Assembly (NCBI GenBank): GCA_024449915.1
Contig: JAMZAV010000008.1
Location: 992,001-1,056,000 of the forward strand
Reading direction: 5' to 3'
Source of the DNA: Sweltsa coloradensis
Taxonomy: Eukaryota; Arthropoda; Insecta; Plecoptera; Chloroperlidae
Length of the DNA: 64,000 nucleotides
Shown piece by piece: positions 1-10,458 of this stretch. The stretch's first letter is position 1; every line of letters starts with the position of its first letter. A model generated the notes under the pieces. That model saw nothing but the letters and a program-made list of their open reading frames with translations. It searched no databases and was not told where the DNA came from. The position numbers and the translations under genes are program-made.

Positions 1-1392
1 TCACCTAACACCTAGCTTCCCCTCCCTCCCTCCCCCCGCCCCCTCCTCCTCCCCCGCCCCCATCATCTCGCGCAGATGGGAGGTTCGCGTGTGCAGCGCT
101 CAACGCGAACTGGCTGGTTCAACAGCAATTCAATCAATTTCAAAACACTTTCTGAAATATAAGCTACCTTTTCACAAACCTTTTATACAAGGAAATTGTT
201 AGTGGTATCCAATATGTTGACTGTAAAGTTATACTTACGATAAACAAAGGAGTTTGCTGTTCATACATTTTAATCTGCCTAGCTTTTTACAACTTCGGGT
301 AAAAATGTTTTCATTTGGATTGTGTTCATTGAATACACAACAATGCACATGAAATACTATCAAAATAGTTGATTACATAATACTTGATTATTGAGCCTGT
401 AACAGACGTAAAAGAAGAAGATCGAAAATCATAATTGTATGGACGAGAAATATAAACGACTTTTAACTTTTTTTCTTTTATGGGAATTATTATTATTTAT
501 TTCCAATAGCATGTAAAGTAAATTTTGACAACATACATATTGCTGGAAGCAAGATTAGAGCGAGGCCCCATAACATATAGTGCCTTGCCACCAGTCTCAA
601 TTAATCAAATCAATCCAGAAAAAAATCTCAGTGACGATTGCTACACCAGACTAAAAAAACTAAACAATGTCAGTATACGTTAGTTACATTATTTTAACAT
701 CAACCTTAAACAAAACGAGAAACATTGGATTTAAATGATCGGACAAGAGTGCAAGGAAGTCTACGAGATACACTGGGAACTGGGAAGTGAGAAGAGGCAT
801 GCAAATAAAACAACAGTGTATAATATCAATAAATGACAGGTCTCAAAGAATGAACAGCGATTTTAGGGGTGGAGCTACAACTACAACTAATACTAATAGG
901 CCCCTACTGTGTCCAGGGGCGGTGCTAGTCCCATCCTGAGGGGATATATATGAACCCGGCACCTCCACCAAGGATAGTCCAACATTAAGGAAAAAATGTT
1001 TCATAACAATGGCAGGATTCTACAATCTTATACTCCGGTATTTGTGCGTGTTCCATGCAGCTATTGAATTGTAATGTTGTATGTATATGCTAATGTGTGG
1101 TAGCAGTTAAATCCGTTCAGTGGACAATAATCTTAATAATTAAATTGAAAACAACGGTTCGAAAATAATTATAACCATTTCAGTCATCAGGTAATTTAGC
1201 AAAAGAAAATCATAAGTAACAAAACAAACAAAGACAGTAGCCAAGGTAGACAAAGTTTTAGCAATAAAAATTACCATTTGAAGTTTAAAAAAATGTAGGT
1301 GACATAAGCCAACACTATTTCATATTAAACACAACTTGCATATACCAACCTAGTACATATTATTCCCTCCAATGTAGGTTCCTTTAGTAAAT
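1..1392. other. non-coding flank
   Basis: A pyrimidine-rich start (1-60), then AT-rich sequence without an open frame of note. About 890-985 holds a CCCGGCACCTCCACCAAGG repeat word. No gene is visible. Confidence 0.6.
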
Positions 1393-1488
1393 ATATAAAA
1401 AGTTGTTTTATATCACCTATAGATTCGTCATCTTCACAGGATATAAAAAGTTGTTTTAGGTCACCTATAGATTCGTCATCTTCACAGG
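1393..1488. repeat. 48-bp tandem duplication
   Basis: Two copies of ATATAAAAAGTTGTTTTA... TCTTCACAGG, period 48, differing at a few bases. It ends just before family A copy 1. Confidence 0.85.
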
Positions 1489-1502
1489 ATCATTTATATT
1501 AT

Positions 1503-2090
1503 ACTAGGCCGCTTCGCGAACGCTTTTTTTAGTCGCGTTGATGGATGAGCTTTTTTGTAAGTTTTTAGTTTGCGTGGGATCTCTTTACTTTTGCAAGTGC
1601 TTTTTGAACGCATTGTAGGTGATTGTTGTCAAGTTTCTATCGTTACTTGTGAATTTTTATCATATACCTCAAAAAACTTATATTAAAACCTTTATTTCTA
1701 TGGATTCTGGCAAACTTTTTCAACGTTTTCTTTCAAAAGGTACTACATCAATCACCATAACCTTAATGTTTATGAAAAATATGAAAGTTGTAGCCCCACC
1801 CGTTTGGTCAGAATCAGCCCAAATGTCACGAAAATATCGCACTAAAAATCGAAAAAAAATCGTAAAAGTACGATATTCATGAGAAATATTTCTTTGATTC
1901 TACCCAAAACGTGGCAGGTCTAAGTTCAGAGATTTCGAAGGTCCCCTCCAATTTTTATCTAGATCGCATATGCCGTTTGCCCGGTAGAGAGCGAACAAAC
2001 AGACAAAAAAACACAAAACCAAAAAAAAAAACACCCGAGCTAAATTTTTTTGGGGGTCAGTGAAATTGAAGTCTTCGCTTCGCTCATCCA
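1503..2090. mobile_element. CTAGT-ended repeat, family A copy 1
   Basis: Bounded by ACTAGG...GCTTCGCGAACGC and CTTCGCTTCGCTCATCCA. It shares almost its whole length with 13169-13763 and 61954-62535 (GTGGCAGGTCTAAGTTCAGA, CATATGCCGTTTGCC and others). The CTAGT terminus with upstream GC-rich palindromic sequence suggests a Helitron-like non-autonomous element; that class is inference. Confidence 0.72.
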
Positions 2091-2649
2091 AAAAACTTAG
2101 TCTACCTTAACTATTTGTGTTCGTTTGTTTTAGTATAGTTTTGATAATTATGGTTAGTATTTGTTGAATAACCTGATAACAGAAATGGTTAATCATTTGA
2201 AAACGTTGTTTTCAATTTTCAATGTAATTATTAAAAATGTTTTAATGGGTAATTGCTGTTAAGTCTTTTAACTAAAAAATGAAAATTGATAAACACCGTA
2301 AAACAACAGACTACAGAATAATACCATAAAATATTCTCAAATAAATATCATGTACTATTGTTTAAACTATAGCAAGAATATACATAAAACGCAGTCGTGC
2401 ACGGGGTACGCGTTTTCTTACTGGTTTACAGGATATGTTCACAACAAGCGCGGGTACGGGAGAACACAACATAACTGACATATAGTGACGTAGATAAATA
2501 CACAAACTTTCATTCAGTGTTGATCTGAACGACACTTGCAAATACCCACATAAATATTTTTTAGATCAATTTTATCAGATTGTTTCTATATAATATGTAT
2601 CACCATTGCCATTGTTTTTATGAAAATCAATCAGGAAATTAATAAATCC

Positions 2650-2721
2650 ATATCAACGGGGTATCGAGCCCCGGTCTCCCAATTGCCGGTCGGGTGCTTT
2701 ACCCCTAAGCTACCGAGACGG
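2650..2721 (-). tRNA. tRNA-like pseudogene or SINE head
   Basis: On the minus strand, GGTAGCTTAGGGGTAAAGCA (D-arm, A-box) is followed by an anticodon stem CCCGA/TTGGG around CCGGCAA, and a T-arm CGGGG-CTCGATA-CCCCG. The 7-bp acceptor stem does not pair and position 33 is C instead of U. It is therefore not a working tRNA. Pol III promoter boxes are nearly intact. Confidence 0.5.
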
Positions 2722-2863
2722 TTATCTGGATTGTTGGTGCATTTAGATCTGAATAGATTGAACATAAAACAAATTGTTAGTGTTTAATCTTATTTCTAAA
2801 TCATTATATAGTACTTGTACCCACTCTTGTGTAATTAATATAATCCAAGATAATATCACCTGT

Positions 2864-3242
2864 CAGTGGCGTTTCCAAGGGGGGGGAGAGGGGGGACAAA
2901 ACCCCCCCCCTTTTGAAAAAAAAGTGTAAATGAGAAAATAAAATAACTACAAATTACCGTCTGACTAAAAGAGGATTTTAGTAGATACAAAGTTGGTTAT
3001 TTTGATGCTTTAAAACGCACAGATTTTTCACTAAAATGACCTTGAAAGAGAAAACTTTTAGATCAAAAACAGGATTTTAATAGATAAAATGTTGGTCATT
3101 GTGATGCTTTAAAACGCACAGATTTTCACCAAAATGACCTTGAAGAAGAAAATTTTTCCGGGGGGCCCCCCACTTAGCCTTCGGCACATCTATGAAAAAA
3201 TTGATAAACCCCCCCCTTTATGAATTCCTGGATACGCCACTG
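2864..3242. mobile_element. hAT-type MITE with perfect 8-bp duplication
   Basis: Ends CAGTGGCGTTTCC and GGATACGCCACTG, flanked on both sides by tcacctgt. The inside has G- and C-runs just within the ends and a duplicated 'GATGCTTTAAAACGCACAG' stretch. A diverged relative lies at about 29400-29750. Confidence 0.85.
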
Positions 3243-4778
3243 TCACCTGTTTGTAATTACTATGTTTATTCAATTGATAAAAATGGTTCAATGGAAGAGA
3301 AGGCCTAACAGGCCTCAATCCCGCCATCAATAAAGACGACAATCAAATCACATCTTTGGTGGAGGAGCCGGGTTCAAAAGATTCCCGCCCTCTAAGGGTC
3401 ACCGAAACCACGTATCCTTGTTAAAGAAAAACATCAATTTTAAAACCTGCATGTCAATCGTAGGTTGATAATTTTATCTTGATTTTTATAAAAATGTAAG
3501 GAAATTTTGAAGGGATTTCTGTTTAAAAAGGAGTTTCATTCTGACGAGGAGATGTAAACGGTAGCTGCAATTTGTTTTAATATAGTCTTGCTTACATATT
3601 ATAACTAAAAAATAATGTTGATATAGCCCCTATTACTATAGTATTAAAACAGCTGTATTTGAAGCTGTATGAGTATTACATGTGCAACGCAATGACTTTG
3701 TATGATACCTGGAATAAACTGAAATGAAAAAAGTGATGTTTGTAAGCGAGGCTCTGATTTGGGAGGTCACTGGTTCGAATCTAACGACCGACAATCCGAC
3801 TAAAAACTTATTCCAATATTTTCTTCAGTCTGTAATGCAAAGGTTATTAATTGATTCCACTAAAACAGCACTTGGACATTCCATTCACAACCTAGCTAGT
3901 CACATGAACAGGGCCACACCACCTAGAATGTGTATGAGAATATATGAGAATGAGTGCAGAAAGTTACAAAATGGATAAATAATATGTGTGTTCTTCAGGA
4001 GCAAATCATCCACGTTGGGCGTAAATAAGTTGTAAACACAGCTGGACGTATCGATATTTCTCACCTCACTCCTTAAGAAACTATATTCTTTGGCTAATAA
4101 GGTTTTCATGAGAATGCATATCTTTATTTGCGTTATCAACATTGTTTGCCGCTTGTAAGGTGTTTGAAGAGTAGAATATGGATTGAACGATACCCCCTCC
4201 TGTGAACCCGAGACACACTAATAGCGGGTAAGCAGCATTGAAAATGTTCCCCTGCCCCCCCCCCCCCCCAACAAACACCTCCGCCAGCGCCTTAGCCGTC
4301 CTCAAAACTGTTTAACCCCCACTCCTACGCTTAAACTCCTCTTCCATTCGTTTTAACAGGTGCTTTAGACGTTGCTATTTTCTCATTGCTTCCTCCATCT
4401 TCAATCATCAATCATAACACCGTGACACCTCATTGGCCCATCCACCACTCATGCGCAACTTCCCCCCCTCCCCCTCCTCTTTCACACTTCCCCTTCAGCA
4501 TCTTGGTGAGATCTTACCCCATTCCTTTTGTAGAACTAAATGACGATTTATACCGTTCTATACCATGAACAAACTCAGGACTTGCCAGCCCATGTATTTC
4601 TCAATAATATGGACGAAAACAGAAGTGCTGAAAGTCTCGGAGACGCCAATCAAATACTATATTTAATTAAATAAACACTCACACGCCCGCAACCGCATAC
4701 AGGTACATACGTAACACATGCACGCACTGAGGGCAGGCTAAAATCAAACTGATTCCTTGAAATATCTAACTCTTTCAC

Positions 4779-5217
4779 CGGGCGCGAAGCCAGGATTTTG
4801 GATCCGGTGGGGGAGGTGAATTTCGGGGTTGATATTAAGAAATTTGTAGAACTGCCCATGAAACTATAATTTTGGTAAAAGTACGTATCCTGGTACAATG
4901 GGGGGGGTGGGGGGGGGGCTGGGGAGATGCCCCCCAGCTAGTGTGGGTCTGGAGTGCATAGTCCTAGAGTTTTTTGATTTCTAATATTGAAAAATAATGA
5001 AATTTTACTAGTTTTTAGAGTGCTTTTCCCGATAATTTATAAAAAAAATTAAAATCCACATTCTGTCAGTTTACAAAATCTTGCCATATGTATGATAGGG
5101 CTTACACATTTTATGCCACATAGTACATACATAGTGCTATTTAGTATTATTATAACAATCCTTCTTCCGATTTCGGGGGGGATCGGACACCCTGATCCCT
5201 CCCTCGCTATGCCACTG
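4779..5217. mobile_element. hAT-type MITE, CAGTGGC-type ends
   Basis: The left end CGGGCGCGAAGCCAGGAT and the right end CGCTATGCCACTG are imperfect inverted repeats. They are flanked by tctttcac and gctttcac (seven of eight equal). Internal G-runs (about 4902-4918) could form quadruplexes. Confidence 0.55.
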
Positions 5218-5225
5218 GCTTTCAC

Positions 5226-7397
5226 TGAACATCACCTTTGGAGACGACAGGCATTCGTTCAATACAACTATATGAAACAGTGTTGAAAAAAACGTAATAC
5301 ATTACAAATATATAATTAAATTAATTTTGCCTCTTACGTTTAGCTTAATAAAACGGATTCTTTTAGTGCGGTGTTGGGTGATATGCGTGCACGCATGTAT
5401 GGAATGGACTCACACGCACGCACGCACGCACGCACAACGCATGATGAGTGCTCACCCTCATGCATGCAGCCACCCCTAAACCTCACGTATATCTCCTATT
5501 ATTCTTTCAATTAGTGTCAGGTTTCACTATAGGATTTCACGCCATGCATTAACGTGCGTCGCTTAAGTGCTTAGCATTCATTAGAAAACTTTATGGGGAG
5601 CTGTGCATGTCAGAGAACATACACTTTATTACACACTGAAAAATTAAAGTTCTTGCAACATACGATATTTCTATATTATACAATAAAGAAATAATTATAC
5701 AATACTCATACTAACTTTGAACATGTATTTTCTTTATTAAATCAGTAGGTAGGTATCGTTACGCAGAAACGAAGTGCAATAAATATAGTATGTCTTAAAT
5801 GTAGTACGCATACTAAATTTGTATGCAAAGTTATTGCATATTTAAAAAATACTAGTAACTAATACGAATAAAAATAGTGTAAGCTATCTATCAACAAGCG
5901 GTCCAAATAAAGGCAACAATGTCATGAATTTATCTAAAATAAGTTATACATAAATCACGAAAAGATTAACGGCGCATGCAAACAATATTGATGGTTATGT
6001 TTATATTGTAAAATGAATTACGTCGGATGATGGATTGAAGAAATGAACCGTTGATGTACATGGAGTAATAATATAGGCCTTGGTTGATGTATGCACGTGA
6101 TTTCAAAGTGGTATTCTATTACTGTATTGTTCGGATACATTGGCACATGATCATATACTTAATGTAGAAAAGAAAAAACAAAGGCTAGATTGACAATTAT
6201 TTAAAAATTTATCTTAGGAAACCTGACCCCAGTGACAATTCAATGCTATACTCGAGCTTCATGTGACTAATTGAGATCACTTCCTTGCCAACGAAGAAAA
6301 CTCAACAAAAAACTTGTAATCAGGATTTCCGGCGGCGGGTGTTAGATCCGAATCAGAGTCTCGCGCGTCACGCATGAGCCACATCTGCCGGATGGGTCAG
6401 CGTGAAGTTGTTCAATGCTCATCTCACCTGAGGATGATCGCTTAATTGTTCGGGCGCGAAGAATCTTTACAGTACATAAAGAATTATTTGAGAGGTATAT
6501 AACAATAGAAATAAGTAAGATAGTGTGGGTTGAAATACATCAGGGATATAACATACTCGCTCGAGTTTGAGTCTTTCCAATCCTTGTTACTAGTATTTAC
6601 ATGTGCAATTGCAGAGCACGTAGGGTCACTTTAAACAATAATTTCGTTCACAATGATATATTTTCAACGGTTCCTTTGTCTATATAGAAATTCCAGCATT
6701 CAACACAATTACCAAGTAAATTAATAACACAGTTTTAAGATATTTTGTCCCTTGCCATTCTCCATTCTCCTGTTATTGAATTACTCCCGTGTTTGAATCG
6801 TGTTAATGACCATAATGTCACCGTATCTGCAGCGAACCATTAGTTGCCGCGCGCACGCTACGAAAACTAATACCAAACAGGGGAAATATGAAAGCCTGTG
6901 AATCCCACCACCTGGCTAAAATGTGTTCGGTATGCTATTATATAACAGTATTCCACACTTTACGTTTAAAAATAATGAACACTCACTGGTAAAGCACTCT
7001 CATTGTGTTGAACAGGGGTGGGTTCTATTATGCGAGAGTAATTTATTTACACTTATTAAACAGGTAGTTGGGGCATGTAAATACGTGAAAGAGTTTCGGT
7101 TCGTAGATCATAAAGCATGTCGTGATTCCGTGAGGCAATGCTCATTGTGAGGATTCCAGGCGATTCCGTGACGGATACCTTGATTCTAACAGTTGCAGCT
7201 CTCAGTCATCAGTCATCACTATCAGTCATCACTTATCAGGCAGCAGTCATCACCATCAAGTCTTCAGTCACCAGTCATCACATAGTCAGCAGCAAGTATG
7301 CATTCCACAATATTTCCCACAGGTTGAGGAGAAGGAATTAGACTGTTCATTAGAGTTTTTATGCATAGGCCCTAATGGTTGTGATAGATAATTTTTT
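5226..7397. other. non-coding, AT-rich, no recognised element
   Basis: Contains the (ACGC)n tract, scattered TGCATGC words and a GC-richer patch near 6330-6460. I see no splice-consistent coding segment on either strand. Confidence 0.5.
5411..5435. repeat. (ACGC)n microsatellite
   Basis: About six ACGC units in a row, followed by scattered ATGCATGC words; alternating purine-pyrimidine sequence can adopt Z-DNA. Confidence 0.9.
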
Positions 7398-7455
7398 TCA
7401 TACAGGAAATTCCTCCCATCCAACAATTCATACAGGAAATTCCTCCCATCCAACT
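7398..7455. repeat. 30-bp tandem duplication
   Basis: ACAGGAAATTCCTCCCATCC and flanking bases occur twice, at 7402 and 7432. Just left, 7195-7280 is a degenerate CAGTCATCA microsatellite. Confidence 0.85.
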
Positions 7456-7666
7456 AAACGAAAATGAGGCATATACTCGGCCTCATTTCCTCACTGGTTT
7501 GGCAATCATTTTGATCTTTTGCCTAGTAACAAGTATGCGAGTTTGCCTCACATCCCAATGTAAATACGTGGTCGGATATCACAAACAATATCGTAAGATT
7601 TTAAATTTTTTCTTGAAAGCTTAGGATTTGGAAATAGGAAGGCACCTATCATACCACCTTTCTATA

Positions 7667-9055
7667 ATAATCCTGTCAAATAAGATATGATATAGACGTT
7701 AACAGGAAAAAATTGCGATGTCGCTGAATTTTTCCAGAGACCTTCCTTAAATGATACCAATGAACATACTAAAACTCCCCTAGCTTCGGCCGCCATATTG
7801 GAAAATGGCGGCCAAAAAGTGTTGGTTTTCAAATATCTCCATATTGGTTGGAGATAGACAAAATGTTTCAATGGCATAAATATCCAAAAGGTGTCTTCTA
7901 TAGTTTTTTCCCCAAAAAAGGTGTCTTCTATAGTTTTGGTAGGGGCAAAGGTTACGTCACAAAATCGTGGTTTATATGTTGCTCATTGGAGTACCAGCTA
8001 ATTTCCTAATTTTCACGCCCAGCATCAAACAATGCCCGGTAAATCCGTAAGAAATCGATTGAAATACAAAAGGACTTTTGTACGGGGTTCATGAAAGCTT
8101 CCATTAGTATTTTTAAAAATCAGGTCTGCGAAATCGGATTTTGCATTTACCCGGAATTTGGGTTTTTCCATTGTTGGCATTTCCTAAAAAATGCCATATT
8201 TGACTGTCCATTATTAAGCACTAAATAGCATTGGAGGAAAAATTCTTTCTACGCACATTGAAATGACTTAAATAATGATCCAATTACAACCAAAGTTTAA
8301 ATCCAATATGGCTGCTAATTCCTAATATTCACAATATGAATACTGTTTTCGTGCTATTTTTACACTCTTTTTGTTACATAATTCACTTTGATGTTGAGGA
8401 TATTAGGAATTAGCAGCCATATTGGATTTAAACTTTGGTTGTAATCGTATAATTATTTAAGTCATTTCAGTGTGCATAGAAAGAATTTTTCCTCCAAAGC
8501 TATTTAGTGCTTAATAATGGACAGTCAAATACGGCTTTTTTGAGGAAATGCCAACAATGGAAAAACCCAAATTCCGGGTAAATGCAAAATCCGATTTCGC
8601 AGACCTGATTTTTTAAAATACTAATGGAAGCATTCATGAACCCCCTACAAAAGTACTTTTGTATTTCAATCGATTTCTTACGGATTTACCGGGCATTGTT
8701 TGATGCTGGGCGTGAAAATTGGAGGAAATTAGCTGGTACTCCAATGAGCAACATATAAACCACGATTTTGTGATGTAACCTTTGCCCCTACCAAAACTAT
8801 AGAAGACACCTTTTTTGTAGGGAATTGAATGTGGAATATTTTAGCTATTGAAACATTTTGTCTATCTCCAAACAATATGGAGATATTCGATAACCAACAC
8901 TTTTTGGCCGCCATTTTCCAATATGGCGGCCGAAGCTCCAGTCCGATTGTAGGGGAGTTTTAGTATGTTAATAGGTATTATATAAGGAAGGTCTCTGCAA
9001 AAATTCAGCGACATCGCAATTTTTGCCTTCAAAAATTCTTATTTGACAGGATTAT
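7667..9055. mobile_element. 1.4-kb foldback element, arms of about 670 bp
   Basis: The left arm (7667-8345) and right arm (8395-9055) are inverted copies with few differences, starting ATAATCCTGTCAAATAAG and ending CTTATTTGACAGGATTAT. The spacer of some 50 bases lies near 8370. Arms include a CCGCCATATTGG motif and an ATTCCGGGTAAATGC stretch. No transposase frame is seen, and the target duplication is unclear (A/T-rich). Confidence 0.88.
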
Positions 9056-9059
9056 AAAT

Positions 9060-10163
9060 TGATCCTAGAGAACAAATATAAATTTATATGAAATTTTCGA
9101 ATTCGAGAAAAATGTCAAAACACTTAAATTACTCTCAATTTTCTGAATGGTTTACGATACACGTTGAAAATATGCTATGGGAGGCGAGTACATCTATCCA
9201 TCATTAATAATTAGACAAAGTAGCATTCAATTGAAAGATTAATGGTTGCATGACTAGAAACAAGCTAAACTTTAAACAACAATAAAAATGTGGCAAATAT
9301 TTTAATCAGTACGGCTGGTTAACACTGTAACGGCTTATTTATGTAATGATTGATTAAGTAATCCTTCTTATAACAACCATAATAGTGATTAGTACAATAT
9401 TTGACACTTTTTATACAGTCTACACTTCTAAGCAAACGACATAGGTGATATTAATATTTTTCTGTGTTGTGTGGCGTTCTTCAGATGTGACAAAACCGGT
9501 TATTTCAAGAGGTTTGATTTTTGAGAGTATGCCATCTTAATGAATTTAATGGTGCAATTAACTTCTTATTTGGTTATAAAAGTAGGAGGAAAGGAGGAAA
9601 TAAATAAAAACATGTCAAAACGATAACAATTAACACATCAGCTACATTATATTTAAACTAAGTTTTAAAAAGAAGTTGTGTACAAAAAATTTCACAAAAA
9701 ATATGCATTGATTAATCTAAATAAAATCTTAATAAATACCCTAGCGATTAAAAATAAATAATATATATTGTACTGTTTTTATTCGTGCCTATTAATGTGG
9801 CAATTGTTCATAAAAATCTTTAATTTTGTAATTGGCTATGAAATATTATAATTGAAAGTAAACACAAACAAACGAAACGACGAACGGTAAGCTGAGGCTA
9901 ACTGTATGGTAGGAAGGTGAATGCACGTTTTGCCACCTGCCTTTCTTAATAGGTTAGCAGCGAAATCATCAAGTGCATAACTCATATTGTCACCCGTAGA
10001 GCAGATTTGAGAAGCACACCAGTCTCTCTAGTGGAACGCGATTATATCGTCCGCCCTAGCAGTACATTCATCTTGACAACTTCCGTTGAGCAAGCTCCAG
10101 TACTAGGATGCTCTACACCTAGCGCAGGCGTGTCGTCAATACAGTGAAACCAATCAATCCGAA
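9060..10163. promoter_or_regulatory. 5' flank of gene 1
   Basis: AT-rich until about 9880, then more balanced sequence to the ATG at 10223. The promoter should lie in the last few hundred bases. I see no convincing TATA box at the right distance, so the start site is not assigned. Confidence 0.3.
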
Positions 10164-10199
10164 ATGTCCTCAGCAACTAGCTACTCGTGGGTTTTATAG
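10164..10199 (+). other. short upstream ORF before gene 1
   Basis: An ATG at 10164 opens an 11-codon frame that ends in TAG at 10197-10199, 23 bases before the main ATG. If the transcript begins upstream of 10164, this uORF could lower translation of gene 1. The transcription start is unknown, so its presence in the mRNA is inference. Confidence 0.3.
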
Positions 10200-10222
10200 T
10201 TTGTGTTCAATCAACGCCAACA

Positions 10223-10458
10223 ATGAGGTTCGTCAGTGTGAATTTGTTCGCGAAGGTGCTAATATTGTGTATGCTTCCTAAGATTGGTGAGCTGAGCGGG
10301 TTCGATGTGAATGACATATTGAATGCTGATTATCTACCCGGTACGTTGTTCTTCGAGAACTCTATCGTCGATCATCACAACTCGAGTGCGTCACAACCCA
10401 ACGCCAGTGCGAGTGAGGGGGAGTTCAGTGACGCGTTCCTCACCATGGGCTATCACAG
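10223..10458 (+). CDS. gene 1 exon 1 (start codon and signal-like segment)
   Basis: The exon encodes residues 1-78 plus two bases of codon 79. The start is the ATG at 10223, in context CCAACAATGAGG. The frame is open upstream back to a GTG at 10187, but the preceding ATG (10164) is in another frame. The segment KVLILCMLPK looks like a signal-peptide core. The exon ends CACAG|GTACGT, a strong donor, with 2 bases of a codon carried over. Confidence 0.78.

Noticed and set aside
7195..7280. CAGTCATCA-type direct repeats, considered as a CRISPR-like array
   Set aside because: Units are short, irregular and without spacers; this is a degenerate microsatellite in animal DNA.
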